DNA from: Mixophyes australis
Lineage: Eukaryota; Chordata; Amphibia; Anura; Limnodynastidae
Length of the DNA stretch: 64,000 bases
Assembly: GCA_036250195.1 (NCBI GenBank)
Contig: JAVHZZ010000063.1
Coordinates: 434,001 to 498,000, forward strand
Direction of reading: 5' to 3'
In this document: in pieces, positions 1 through 11,221 of the stretch
How positions within the stretch are numbered: the first letter of the stretch is position 1
Layout of the letters: each line of letters opens with the position of its first letter
Translations under genes and position numbers: made by a program
The notes under the pieces: model-generated
Told to the model about the DNA's origin: nothing
Seen by the model: the letters and a program-made list of their open reading frames with translations, nothing else
Databases searched by the model: none

Positions 1-1289
1 CAGTTCCTATTTTTTGGGACTGCAGAAACAGTGAACGTAGTAATATAGATTGCAGTTCCTATTTTTTGGACTGTTTAAACAGTGAAAGTAGTAATATAGA
101 TTGCAGTTCCTATTTTTTGGACTGCTGAAACAGTGAATGTAGTAATATAGATTGCAGTTCCTATTTTTTTGGACTGCACAAACAGTGAACGTAGCAATGT
201 AGATTGCAGTTCCTATTTTTTGGGACTGCAGAAACAGTGAAAGTAGTAATATAGATTGCAGTTCCTATTTTTTGGGACTGCAGAAACAGTGAACGTAGTA
301 ATATAGATTGCAGTTCCTATTTTTTGGACTGCTGAAACAGTGAATGTAGTAATATAGATTGCAGTTCCTATTTTTTTGGACTGCACAAACAGTGAACGTA
401 GTAATATAGATTGCAGTTCCTATTTTTTTGGACTGCTTAAACAGTGAAAGTAGTAATATAGATTGCAGTTCCTATTTTTTGGACTGTTTCAACAGTGAAA
501 GTAGTAATATAGATTGCAGTTCCTATTTTTTGGGACTGCAGAAACAGTGAAAGTAGTAATATAGATTGCAGTTCCTATTTTTTGGGACTGCAGAAACAGT
601 GAACGTAGTAATATAGATTGCAGTTCCTATTTTTTGGACTGCTGAAACAGTGAATGTAGTAATATAGATTGCAGTTCCTATTTTTTTGGACTGCACAAAC
701 AGTGAACGTAGTAATATAGATTGCAGTTCCTATTTTTTTGGACTGCTTAAACAGTGAAAGTAGTAATATAGATTGCAGTTCCTATTTTTTGGGACTGCAG
801 AAACAGTGAAAGTAGTAATATAGATTGCAGTTCCTATTTTTTGGGACTGCAGAAACAGTGAACGTTGTAATATAGATTGCAGTTCCTATTTTTTTGGACT
901 GCTTAAACAGTGAACGTAGTAATATAGATTGCAGTTCTTTTTTTTTTGGACTGCTTAAACAGTGAACGTAGTAATATAGATTGCAGTTCCTATTTTTTGG
1001 GACTGCAGAAACAGTGAACGTAGTAATATAGATTGCAGTTCCTATTTTTTGGGACTGCAGAAACAGTGAACGTAGTAATATAGATTGCAGTTCCTATTTT
1101 TTGGACTGTTTAAACAGTGAAAGTAGTAATATAGATTGCAGTTCCTATTTTTTGGACTGCTGAAACAGTGAATGTAGTAATATAGATTGCAGTTCCTATT
1201 TTTTTGGACTGCACAAACAGTGAACGTAGCAATGTAGATTGCAGTTACTATTTTTTGGACTGCAGAAACAGTGAACGTAGGTATTGTAG
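1..1289. repeat. 51-53 bp minisatellite, about 25 units, inside hAT leader
   Basis: Units begin CAGTTCCTATTTTTT, continue GGACTGC followed by a short variable stretch and ACAGTGAACGTAG, and end TAATATAGATTG. Unit starts fall at 1, 53, 104, 155, 207, 259 and so on to about 1242. Variants of the central bases (GCAG, GTTT, GCTG, GCAC, GCTT) recur in ordered blocks. The unit resembles the reverse complement of 46610-46660, the stretch just upstream of the transposase frame in the hAT at 45842-48830, so it looks like an amplified leader segment. Confidence 0.9.
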
Positions 1290-1454
1290 TACTAATATTT
1301 CAGGACTGCTCTAAAAAATTGTTATAATTTTTAAATTATTTTTCTATATTTTTTTTTACTTTTTTTGGTATAATTTTTTTTTTTTTTTTTTTTTAATTTT
1401 TTGGGGAGTTTTTAATAATTAGAAAATTACTATGGACTTAGCACAAAAATGCCC

Positions 1455-1645
1455 AGGACTAAAGCAACACTGGACTCAGCAGGACAGACACTGGCCAAAG
1501 CACCACTGGACTCAGCAGGACAGAGCACAGGACAAAAGGAGCACTGGACTCAGCAAGGACAGAGCACTGGACACAAGCATAAAGCACCACTGGACTCAGC
1601 AAGGACAGAGCACTGGACACAAGTATAAAGCACCACTGGACTGAT
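1455..1645. repeat. Degenerate short tandem repeat (GGACTCAGCAGGACAGAG type)
   Basis: The motif CACTGGACTCAGCAGGACAGAG, with spacer variants, repeats about six times. The same motif in the other orientation forms 46080-46460 of the related hAT element. It is a subterminal repeat of the transposon; the 70-residue frame across it is a by-product of the repeat. Confidence 0.75.
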
Positions 1646-1889
1646 CACGCAGGAGCACCACTACCCTACAAGCTCCCTCTACCCTGATCACAGCCCAAAT
1701 GAAAATGGCGTCCGCTAGCGAGGAATTTATGCAATCCGAGTCTCGCGAGAACCGACGCGAGACTTGGACGTCAGAGCCTCACTTTCATTTTTTTTGGCGC
1801 CGGAAATACCCGAACAGTGCTCGGATCCCGTCGGATCCGCACTGTTCGGGTGGGCTCGGATTAGCGGAATCCGAGCCCGCTCATCCTTA

Positions 1890-2534
1890 GTTGCAATGTG
1901 TATTTTCTGTTTTATTTAAAAATAGATATTAAATATTAGATATGTGTTTAAGTCAAGTTTGTTGTAGGTGTACAAGATGGACATGATAGGAAATGATAAG
2001 AGAGCTAGTTGACCTTATGCTAGTGGTCAGTGGATTTGTCCTGTAGAAGGAGAAGAAGGATGATTTTGGAGCAGGATGAGAAGCAGCAGGAAAAGAGAGA
2101 GTACACCGAGTAATTCATAGTTCACCAAGGCGTGTTAGAGAGCGGTGTAACCTTTCAGAGAGGCCATTTTGTATGATGACCTTAAAGGTGTTTTGGCACA
2201 AATGACAACTCACAGTCATGTTGTTACTGGGCTTGAGAAATGATTTGCCAGATTGCAATTTTGTTTGCAACTGGTTCTGTTCAGCACCAGTAATGGGCAT
2301 GGCCAAGGCACACATTGCATGCATTGGAGTGTGCTTCTGAAATCACAGGGCAAAAATACCCAAAATATACATTTTCCATGTGATGATTCTGAATAGCAAG
2401 ACATAAAAATAGAGTTTCCCAGAAGAGCCTTTTTCCCAAAATAGATAAATAGAGGATACATGTGCACAAGATATAATAAATATAAATCCTTGTGTATGTA
2501 AAGCTGCTGCAGTCTCTTTAGATAAACATAGAAA
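1890..2534. other. Unassigned intergenic sequence
   Basis: Only short overlapping frames occur and none has a recognisable motif or splice context. Nothing further is seen. Confidence 0.5.
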
Positions 2535-2583
2535 ACTGAGATCTTACATACGACATATACATAAATGTATGTAAGATCTGAGT
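2535..2583. repeat. 17 bp inverted repeat (hairpin)
   Basis: Arms 2535-2551 and 2567-2583 pair with one mismatch around AGATCTTACATAC, separated by a 15 bp loop. No poly(T) run or gene end marks it as a terminator; it is probably a relic of a palindromic repeat. Confidence 0.6.
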
Positions 2584-3053
2584 TCTAATTGGATTCATTG
2601 ATGGCCCTTACTGATTGGCCAATATACTTTTAGATTTCCAAGCAGAATTTTGGCTTCATCCTTCTGAAAATATTTCACTTGGAGGCGGAGAAACGCGTCA
2701 CGTTATAGAGTTGTTGGTTGTACACACAAACACTGTGGCCGCTGTTGGGATATCTTCTTATGGCAGACTTATAAGCGCTGCTCTTTCAATGACCGTAAAA
2801 CTGAAAACTATCATCAGGAGAGAGGTGACATCCTGCAATTAACTCCTAGTTATTGCTTCAGAGCTATTTGAGAATGGAACAATGTTAATGGGAAAAGTAT
2901 AGACAGGACAATCTCTGTCTCTTCTCTCATATCTCCAATTTATTGCAATATATTATTCCTCTGGTGTTAGAGAGAATCATACAATAAATGGAAGTAAATG
3001 TTCCCTACAGATTGGATTGATCGATATTGAAATGTGAATATCATCATGTAGTT
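2584..3053. other. Unassigned sequence
   Basis: A 75-residue frame at 2615-2842 has no recognisable domain. The string GAAACGCGTCA near 2690 resembles a motif I associate with amphibian repeats, but I cannot place it in a family. Confidence 0.35.
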
Positions 3054-3055
3054 AC

Positions 3056-3090
<35 letters not shown>

Positions 3091-3141
3091 TTTATCTCTC
3101 TAAATATTTATGTGTATATATATATATAGATATATATATAA
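3054..3141. repeat. TA/CA microsatellite
   Basis: An interrupted run of (TA)n, (CA)5 and further (TA)n, with no gene association visible. Confidence 0.95.
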
Positions 3142-4629
3142 AACCAGTCATTTTTTCTTCCTTGATTCCCACATGCGTGAATATTGCGCCAGTCTGCTCT
3201 GTATGAGCGATTCCAACAGGGCAACATGTCTGCAGAGTTGCTGTTATTAATGTATTAAGTTAAGTGCTATTTTTTATCACATTATGTATTGTGTATTGGA
3301 TTCTCTAATTAATCATTTAGAGAAGTATTATCAGTATAACCTATAATTATGACTCACCATAAATTAAGGCATTAACTGGCCTTTCATTCCTCTTCTGTGT
3401 CTTCCTGCTTCCAGCTGGATCATCATCATCATTTATTTATTGATCATGTTCAGGAGAACTACCAGTGGTAGTTGTGGTAGTTGTTAGTAGAACAGGTACA
3501 GGGTATCCGCCCTCTATAACTCTCTTTGTGTGATATTATTTCCCACCTGCTGCACTGTGTCATTAATTCTCATTAAAGGATCATTTAATTTACATACATA
3601 TCATTTTTTAACTCTTTTTCTGTTTTTCGTCTTGTGCATTATGAATACTTAGTTAGATCTTTCTTAATTGATTAAATTACACATTCCTTTAGTTGAGCCT
3701 ACCATACTCCCAGCTATACTACTAGGTATCCACCACTTTACCATCTTATTTTCCTTGACTATTCCCTTGTCCACTCTCCTCTTCTTCCTGGGGTACTCTC
3801 TGTATACTCCACCATGTCCTTGTACCTTCACCACATTATCTTAGTGTTTTCTGTCTCTCACACCTTCTACCCCAACATCTCATCCCCCTTCTACCTCCTT
3901 TTCTTTTAACTTTTTATTTGTAACAGCAGATAGATATCAATATACAGCACAACCGTACATGTTGTTGACATTAAATAAGAACCAAGGTTACACAATCTAA
4001 AAATCAGAGAGGAAACAAAACATAAAATAAAACAAAACAAAGCAAAAATACAAATGACTATAGAAATATAGATTATATTCTATGTCACATTCCAATTGGT
4101 AGTTGGGAATTAACGGCCTACGTGGTGAGTGTACAAGTGAGGACTTTTCCCGTACCAAAGATAGACCATGTAAGGTTGGATATATATAACAAATAGAACA
4201 AACTGCTGTTTTATTTTTTAATTTTTTATGATGAGGGGGAGAAGGGAGAGGGACTGGGGTAGAGGTGGAGGGATTTTCCAAATTGGAAATACATCTCCTA
4301 CCTCCTTTTCTTAAATCTTTATAGTAGAAACTGGAGCTTTACATAAGATCTGAAACCACTTGATTCCCATTTCCCGGTATACATAATCATCTTGTCACTT
4401 CAGCCCCAGCTGACAGCCTCCATTGCTGTCCCAATCAGGAAGGAGTGTAACCCATATTCTGCCACTGACCCCCCCAGCTTCCCCATGCACTGTCTGACAA
4501 TAGATATAAACTGAAAGTGATACAGAAAAGCTGATTGTGCCGAGATAGGATTACAGTTACAATCCCCCCATACAAAGGTATGTATCTGGCCACTAGTATT
4601 TGGATATATTGTTATCCCCATTTGGCACA
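3142..4629. other. Unassigned intergenic sequence
   Basis: AT-rich DNA with a CATCATCATCATTTATTTATTG string near 3420, possibly a stub of an L2 3' tail. There are no credible frames; the 94-residue minus frame at 3997-4281 is low complexity. Confidence 0.45.
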
Positions 4630-5084
4630 TATAATTCCCACTCTAGAATCCAAGACTTCTCCTGCGCTGCCCCCCTTCACTGGAACGACCTCCCTCGCTC
4701 CATCTGTCTCTCACCCAACCTGTGCTCCTTCAAACGGGCACTTAAAACTCACCTGTTTCTTAAGGCCTACCAACCATCCACTTAACCTCTCATCTCTTCG
4801 GTTCTCCCCTTTGCCTCACTGGCTCCCTTCTGTGCCTGATTCTGTCCACCCTCCCTTAGGATGTAAGCTCGTATGAGCAGGGCCCTCTTTCCTCCTGTAT
4901 CCATAAATGTTCTTCCACCTTGTCTCTACTGTATTTGCCTGCCCGGAGTTTACGAAGTATTGGTTTTTTATGTTTAATGTTCTGTACTGTTTTGCCCTGT
5001 ATGGTCTACTTTTTGTACTGTGTACGGCGCTGCGGAAACCATGTGGCGCCTTACAAATAAACGATAATAATAATAATAATAAAG
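4630..5084 (+). mobile_element. L2-like LINE, 5'-truncated 3' end
   Basis: The frame here carries the end of an L2/CR1-type ORF2, with AAPLHWNDLPRSI followed by CSFKRALKTHLFLKAY. This is the usual 'W-N-LP, S-FK-LKTHLF' tail of the family. After it comes a 3' UTR with GTAAGCTCGTATGAGCAGGG and a terminal TACAAATAAACGATAATAATAATAA microsatellite tail (shown in part), as expected for L2-group LINEs. The reverse transcriptase is absent, so this is a dead 5'-truncated insertion. Confidence 0.8.
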
Positions 5085-5750
5085 ACTCTATGGATTCATT
5101 TGGTTGAAGTATATGGATTTTATAATATGGTTCTGAATGAAGAGTCAATGGACTAAAACTGCAGGTTCATAAATATATCCAGGTGGGCTCCATGTGCTTT
5201 ATTTGGACTACAAATTGTCTGCTGTACTATATCCTGGCCAGTTACCCCCTCCCTCAGTGAGGACAGGAAGTCTGGAGCAGCTGGAGCCCCTTTCACAACA
5301 TAAATGTATAGAAGGGATTAAGACAGGAAGCTGCTATTCATCATCTGGGATTAAGCCCTGCAGTAACCAGTTTGCTACTCTATTGTTCTCTCTAGGACTG
5401 TGTCAGACTACTATGCACTAGACCAGCTGGGGGGAAACCCATGTTGGGATGACTTCTCTCCACTCCCATATCCAACCCCTGATTTGGGAGCCAATGGCAT
5501 TCTGTATGGACTTGGGATAACCTTACAGGACGGGATTTCACCAGTGGGAATTCTGAACTGTTTAAAAAGAGCCTGCAAGGAGACCAAGGGTTGTTTATTG
5601 GATATCCTGAGCTTGGTATTGAAGATCTGTCTCCTACCAGCTCCAACGTGTGTCCTGATTACAATTTTACATCTAGGCACATCTCTGGCTGAACATCGTG
5701 CAACAGTATAACTCTGCCCCAATGGGAGCTGCTTGTGCGTCTGCACATCT

Positions 5751-5928
5751 GGGGGTAAATGTATCAAGCTGAGAGTTTTCCGGCGGGTTTGAAAAGTGGA
5801 GATGTTGCCTATTGCAACCAATCAGATTCTAGCTTTCATTTTGTAAAATGCACTAAATAAATGATAGCTAGAATCTGATTGGTTTTTCAAACCCGCCGGA
5901 AAACTCTCAGCTTGATACATTTACCCCC
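5751..5928. mobile_element. Hairpin MITE with long terminal inverted repeats
   Basis: GGGGGTAAATGTATCAAGCT at the left edge is mirrored at the right edge, and most of the 178 bp folds into one stem: the GAGAGTTTTCCGGCGGG and CCAATCAGATTCTAGCT blocks pair with their complements. There is no coding capacity. The superfamily is left open because no target duplication is clear. Confidence 0.85.
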
Positions 5929-7004
5929 TGGTGTGCCTACAGGAGTAGGGTGACAGGGGTCCAGGCTGCTAACATCTCGGTAGTAAACATAAGGCCGAGA
6001 GGCCAGGACCAGCAAGCCTAGAAGTGTAGAAATCTGAGGAATCTGGAAGACCTGAGTACTGAGCTATTGTGACAAAAGCATCAGGACCAGAGACTTTTTT
6101 TACAACTTAGCCCGGCCAAAGAAATACTGTTTAAACATATGTAACGGTTCCTCATATCTTTATCTGAGGATGTGTTGGGGAGGTTTTTAGATGTTGGCGA
6201 TTTAATATAGTTATTGTGTTACAGTTGTGTTTGCACCTTCTGCAATAAAGGTACTATTATAGCTACCACTCCTCTTTGTCTGCGTGATCAAAAGAACACC
6301 AAGGTACCAGGGCTACTCTGTGGGCCTTGACTCTAATGCCCTGGTGTCCTGACACTGATCATCAAAATCTGAGGAGCATGACTGTCCCAATACTATCCCC
6401 ATTCATTATAGGTTTTCATAAGACACTGGTCTCGTCACATGAAAAGAAAAATGTCCAGATAGTGGATAACTGACTTGATTCCCATTTCCCACCTTAGCAC
6501 CCACTCTTTTAAGGAGGTGAAAGCTTCAGGAAGATGCCTCTTACAGAATGGCCGCATCAAGTGAGGTGTATGATGCAGAACATGTCTCCTTACTGATCCC
6601 ATTAGTCACCGAATCTTTCTTTGGAATTGACAAATGATGAATCAGGCTGAATATTCTGGGCTTTGTTTCAGGGACCATTTACAGTGCATAATGCATGGCT
6701 GACATCAAATATCCGTACAGTTTCAACTCTTTGGACTCCCTATAAGGAACTCTAAAAACATTCTTAAACCCATTCTCCAATAATAATGCTGCCTCCCTGT
6801 CTGGATGTCTCCTAAGTCAGGGATGCTTTGTATCTATATTTAATTTATGTCTTTTTCAAGCAGGTTTCCCATGCCTGAACTGTCTTCCGATCTTAAAAAC
6901 ACTTAGCAAGCGGCTGCCCTCCACCACAGCTTAATATTCATGTCTGAGTCTGCATGGGGCCACATACATTGGCCATCAATAAACTGCCAGCATGTTCCCT
7001 TTCT

Positions 7005-7484
7005 TGCTCCTACCAACACCACAGCAGGCCCAGGAGAAGACCACTGCCAACCCATTGCAGGAAATCCCAACCTCATTTATAGCCACATGGGACATCCAGA
7101 CAGCAAGAACTTGTAAAACATGCCCATATTCAGGGCATAAAATAACGTTTCTCCCCTTCATTACTTCTCTGACATACAATACCTTTCTGAATTACTTTGA
7201 AACCCTTTCCCACATCAGCACATGAATTTGGCTGTTCCCTAAGTGATTTCTCTGATATTTAACAATTTGGAATATGTGTAAAACATTTACCACATTCAGA
7301 GCAAGAATATCTCTCCTGTATGACATGGTCTTTCTCCTGTATGGTGTGCAACAAGAAGTGAATTATGTGCTAAATATTTCCAACATTCTGTAATATGGTT
7401 TCTTTACGGTATGACTTCTCTGATACTTAAGAAGTAATATTTTAGGAAAACATTTCCCACATTCTGAGCAGGACCAAGATTTAC
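7005..7484 (-). pseudogene. C2H2 zinc-finger gene fragment (pseudogene A)
   Basis: On the minus strand, starting near 7478, the frame reads CSECGKCFPKILLLKYQRSH followed by a TVKKPY linker. This is the Krueppel-type finger C-x2-C-GK-F-x5-L-x2-H-x3-H with its first histidine changed to tyrosine. A second CSECGKCF begins near 7305 after a linker-like stretch, and a third remnant (CPEYGHVL) lies near 7140. Stops and frameshifts separate the fingers, so no protein is expected. Such arrays normally form the last exon of KRAB-type or other poly-zinc-finger transcription factors; no KRAB box is visible. An almost identical broken copy lies at 36304-36783, so the decay preceded the duplication. Confidence 0.8.
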
Positions 7485-8027
7485 CTGGAGGAGGTGGGAG
7501 GGCAGCCATAACCCCTGAGCTGCCTTAACCTAAGACCTCACCTACCTTTCCTTGAACAGTCACAATTTGTGTTGGTCAAATAGGCTGAACCTACTAGGAA
7601 AGGTGTTTGGGCTGATCGGGGGGAACTCTTGGAAAACTGTGCATGGTTTGAGTGGATTGGCAATTGGCTTAAATTGTCCTGATTTTGCAATTGGTATTAA
7701 TGACAGGTATTGCACAGGTACTGGTCCCAGTGTACATATATTTTGCCTAAGGGAAGCTGACTTGTACAGTCAAACAAATATCTACAATAAAAAGTGTTGC
7801 ATCCCTCTCTCTCTGTGTAGTGAATAAAGCTCTTTTGAAATATGCCCATTGCAAGGGAATTTCTTATCCACATAAATATCTAGTTATTGCTACAGTAAGA
7901 AGAAAAACACAGACACAATTCTTTCATTAGAAAATGTATTGCATGGAAATGGTAAAATAACTACATGCACAGTGTACACATAACAACATATACAACAAAA
8001 TCATAACTAGTACAATAAAGACATAAT

Positions 8028-8586
8028 GGGGCTTATTCAGAGTTGGACGCATTTGCGCACCAAACGTACGTTGGAAATAATGTAAACAAAAAAGTGGATT
8101 TACTCATTGATGTTGAGTCTCAAGACGCCTGCAGCTCAAAAACAGTTTCTTTGTGTCCAATGTAGGTCTGCCCCCGCCCCCCCCCCCCCCCCCCGATATA
8201 GTGGGGTGCAGATATAAAATGTAATTAAAAATGGAAATGTCAATTACGCAATACTCAATCAGCAATTTAGAAACAGCTAAATAGGGCTGATAGTCATCAT
8301 CATATACCTGCACCAAAAATCTAATACCTGCATGAGGTTCGAGCCCTAAAAGGCGTATTTGCAGATGTTATGTTACAATTACATGAACCCACCCATACTG
8401 TGCTCAGCCCATGCATGCTAGTCCCTGCACATCCTTATTCTGCTTTTCCAGACAAAGGCGGACGGATGTCAGCGATATAAATAACTCTATATATGGACAT
8501 ATACTTTCTGGATTTTGGAATCATTGCAGTATGAAAATACACATCTTATGAAAACAATGACGTACGTCTAACTCTAAATGAGCCCC
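8028..8586. mobile_element. 559 bp MITE with 3 bp target duplication
   Basis: It starts GGGGCTTATTCAGAGTTGGACG and ends with the imperfect complement (TCTAACTCTAAATGAGCCCC), flanked on both sides by AAT. It has no open frame of note and holds an internal poly(C) run. Three-base duplication with G-rich termini would suit a PIF/Harbinger-type element, but that is inference. Confidence 0.7.
8171..8194. repeat. Poly(C) tract
   Basis: About 24 cytosines with one G interruption, inside the MITE. The length differs from the copy at 37470-37491. Confidence 0.9.
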
Positions 8587-8589
8587 AAT

Positions 8590-10059
8590 ATATACATTTC
8601 CTTTATACAACGATGGTAAAGATATTTTGCATTCCCCACTAGAGCAGATCAAGCTCCACCTAGTTTGATGTCTATGTACTGAAATACCAGCTGTGCGATG
8701 TTTTGCTTGTTTGTTCCACCTTCAGATTGCTTTATTTTATCTTGTACACACCATCCTGAAAATGTTACTACAAGCATTTATTTTCTTAGTAGCCTCCTTC
8801 CGTGATTTTAGCCATGTATTTATAACATCAGGGAGAGTGGATTATTTTCTTGCCCCAGGATACAACATAAAGCTGCTCACTGGGTACAATTATACAGAAA
8901 GCAAAGCAGAGCAACACAAACACACAGCTCTGCCCCGTGGTATCACCACACGGGTTAAACGTACAGAGGGAAACCAGGATGTGAAAGTTGTGTATTTACT
9001 AAAACTTGGAGTAAAGCCTATACAAGCCATTAAATACATGTGATGGTTGGAAACCCCTTTAATTATGCTTCTAAAAGGATTTTATTTTATACAGGGCTTT
9101 GTCACTAAAAACAATACATTGGGTATAGTGAAACCTCCTAAAAAGCCTTGACATAATTGAGATTAAAGTTGCATTATCAAATAATTGTTACTTGTTACTC
9201 ATTTGCCTTTTTCCAGCTCCAGGGTCTGCTCTATGCAGCCGCTTTTCCCGGGACACCTTTGTTTCTGGCTCCTCCGTGTACATATGGCTGTGGCAGTGGC
9301 TTGTGAGCAGGAGGTCCAATCAGAAGCCACAATCTCCATGACTGCAACTCCTGATTGATCATCCTGCTTACTCATACTTCTACCTCGGGGAGATCAAAAG
9401 GGGGCGGGGTGAGTCAATCGCATAATTTGGCCCTGCGCCAAAATGTCAATTTAGTCAGAGCTGTGAGATGAACCACGGAACCACGGGAAACACTTGTGCA
9501 TGGAGCAGGCCCCGGGGCTCCAGAGAGAGGAGAAGCAGGTGAGTAACATGATAACATGCAACAATTAGGTGGTAATGCAGATTTAGGTGCTCCTCTGCTG
9601 CAGCATATCACCATCATGACAGTGTATTGTCTTGTCATCACAATATTCAACAGAAAGGGACTTTTAAAGAATATATATACATGATAGGGCACCAGCATAC
9701 ACGTGTACAGCAGCTGTAGCAGTTAATAGATTGGAGAGAACATGAGGACTGGAATATCCAAATCAGTTTAAGACAAAGAATAAGACTCTAGAAACACTGT
9801 ATCTACTTAATCAGGGAATTTATTTTACATCTAGATAACATTTAACATGTTTCATTCCTACAGATTAAATTTTGTTGTCTCTGAGATACAAAATGAATAA
9901 TGAACATCATGGGAATTACTAAACAATTGTTTATTTTAATACAAGTATAATTAATTATGTGGTAGTATAATGTAGGGAATGTGAAGAAAGTATAATATCA
10001 TATAAAACACAAGGCATCGGAAAGTATAGAAAATATATATTATATTTGAACTTGGAAGT

Positions 10060-10066
<7 letters not shown>
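8590..10066. other. Unassigned intergenic sequence
   Basis: A 116-residue frame at 8693-9043 begins with hydrophobic residues but shows no known domain, splice context or repeat identity. The rest has no credible feature. Confidence 0.4.
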
Positions 10067-10093
<27 letters not shown>

Positions 10094-10094
10094 A
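10067..10094. repeat. TA microsatellite
   Basis: A pure (TA)n run of roughly 28 bp. Confidence 0.95.
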
Positions 10095-10422
10095 CTCTTG
10101 GGAAAATGCGAACTGTCAGACACTGTACAACAAAGTAGGATTATATTAAATTTTAACACACTGGCAGAGTGATTGCATAATTCTGATCTTAATAAGATGT
10201 AGTTAGTAGATTTTACCATACCCTGTGGCTGGTTTCCCATCCGTGTAAAGATTAACCCTTCCAATGCTGCGGTGCCAATTGGGTTAACCCCCCAGTGCTA
10301 TGTGCTGGAGGTGCAATGTATTTTAAAGTGTATTTTAATAAATATATAAATGTAGATATTGGCGCTGAAAGGGTTAGCCCAGGAGTAGAAATGTATAAAG
10401 TGATATGTGTGTTTATAAAATG

Positions 10423-10902
10423 TTATTTCAAATGTGTATAAAACAAAAGAAATTGCTTCTCCCCCCACTGCTGGTCCAGTGAGGATCGGAGCTCAGCCAG
10501 AGCTTTAATTCCTCCACTCCGGTTCCCATTTGTAAGTACAGGATGACTGGAGTGTCGGAGGTGTCTCCAATCCCTGATGGTACAGTGGGGGCTGCAGGAG
10601 CAGCCCCTGGATAAAGTAGGAGCCTGGAGCTCTCTGTGTGTAAACTCCGCTGGCAGCTGTAGTTCAGTGGCTTCTGGAGGAGACTTGCAGAGGCGCCTCC
10701 TAGATTCACACATGAATCCAGGAGTCCCAGTCTGCAGGGCACCATACTGGAGCTCAAAGAGCCTGGGGACAGCTGGTGGCAACACTATTCTCCTACAACT
10801 CATGTGCAGTTGGCAGTCACAGTCGGTGAATATCTGCTGACAGGTGACACCAGTAGAAGTGGTCAGTAACAGCCAGATACAGACAGTAAGAAGGAAACCC
10901 AA
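10423..10902 (-). CDS. Unrecognised 159-residue ORF with signal-peptide-like start
   Basis: The frame opens with MGFLLTVCIWLLLTTSTGVT, a good signal-peptide shape (short n-region, hydrophobic core, small residues before a cut near residue 20). It continues with a cysteine-bearing segment (C27, C29, C35, C64, C71, C100, C102, C106). A TATAAA string lies roughly 60-70 bp upstream on the minus strand, inside GTTATAAACTG. I recognise no family; the last third is basic and low-complexity. It may be a small secreted protein, the first exon of a larger gene (no convincing donor found), or chance. The overlapping 109-residue minus frame and the plus-strand frame are shadows. Confidence 0.3.
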   Translation of the reverse strand: MGFLLTVCIWLLLTTSTGVTCQQIFTDCDCQLHMSCRRIVLPPAVPRLFELQYGALQTGTPGFMCESRRRLCKSPPEATELQLPAEFTHRELQAPTLSRGCSCSPHCTIRDWRHLRHSSHPVLTNGNRSGGIKALAELRSSLDQQWGEKQFLLFYTHLK

Positions 10903-11221
10903 CTAAACTGTTTAAGATCTCCCTCTCCAAACACTGGGTAGCAGAGTAAGCCCATCCAGTCACAGTTTATAACTGGTGGCAAGCAATTTGATAATGCTAG
11001 GGTTTTTTTTTTTGGAGAGCCGAGTTACTCAAGTGAAGAGCTCCTTCCACACAAGGGAATGCAAAAGATGGTTAACTACACCGCAATGTCCAAGGCAGAT
11101 CTCGAAATCCTGTGCAAAGCAAGAAAAATTGTACAGTAAAAAGTCATCATCTGCTGCACCATGATTTGGGTCCTGTCACTTTACCGAATTTGAGGACGGT
11201 GTTGGAGACAGTGATTTACAC

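Larger units (their letters stand above)
1..1889 (-). mobile_element. hAT-type DNA transposon, 5' part only (rest lies left of window)
   Basis: The right edge reads TCATCCTTA, the reverse complement of the TAAGGATGA terminus of the hAT element at 45842-48830. The next ~100 bp share that element's GC-rich subterminal sequence (paired 'CCGAGCCCGC' and 'CCCGAACAGTGC' blocks). Going inward (leftward) the order also matches the other element: GGACTCAGCAGGACAGAG repeats, an A/T homopolymer stretch (1310-1395), then sequence related to 46600-46660. The transposase frame would lie left of base 1 and is not visible. The expected 8 bp target duplication would be GTTGCAAT at 1890-1897, but the other side is out of window. 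No coding claim is made for the short frames inside it. Confidence 0.7.
5303..8456. repeat. Segmental duplication, copy A (3.1 kb)
   Basis: From AATGTATAGAAGGGATT to CCAGACAAA this segment matches 34627-37753 in direct orientation, with only scattered substitutions and a few small indels. One example is about 24 bp near 6268-6291 that copy B lacks. It carries a hairpin MITE, a C2H2 zinc-finger pseudogene and an intact 559 bp MITE. In copy A the last MITE runs on to its natural end at 8586; in copy B it is cut by a hAT fragment, so copy A shows the ancestral arrangement. Confidence 0.9.

Noticed and set aside
1..1289. CRISPR-like or centromeric satellite
   Set aside because: No spacers; unit derived from a hAT leader and flanked by hAT terminal sequence.
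5400..5821. ORFs of 103-136 codons in duplication copies A and B
   Set aside because: Open on both strands, shared only because the DNA is duplicated, and the minus frame runs through the hairpin MITE.
8693..9043. 116 codon ORF as a gene
   Set aside because: No recognisable domain, repeat support or splice context; length is compatible with chance.
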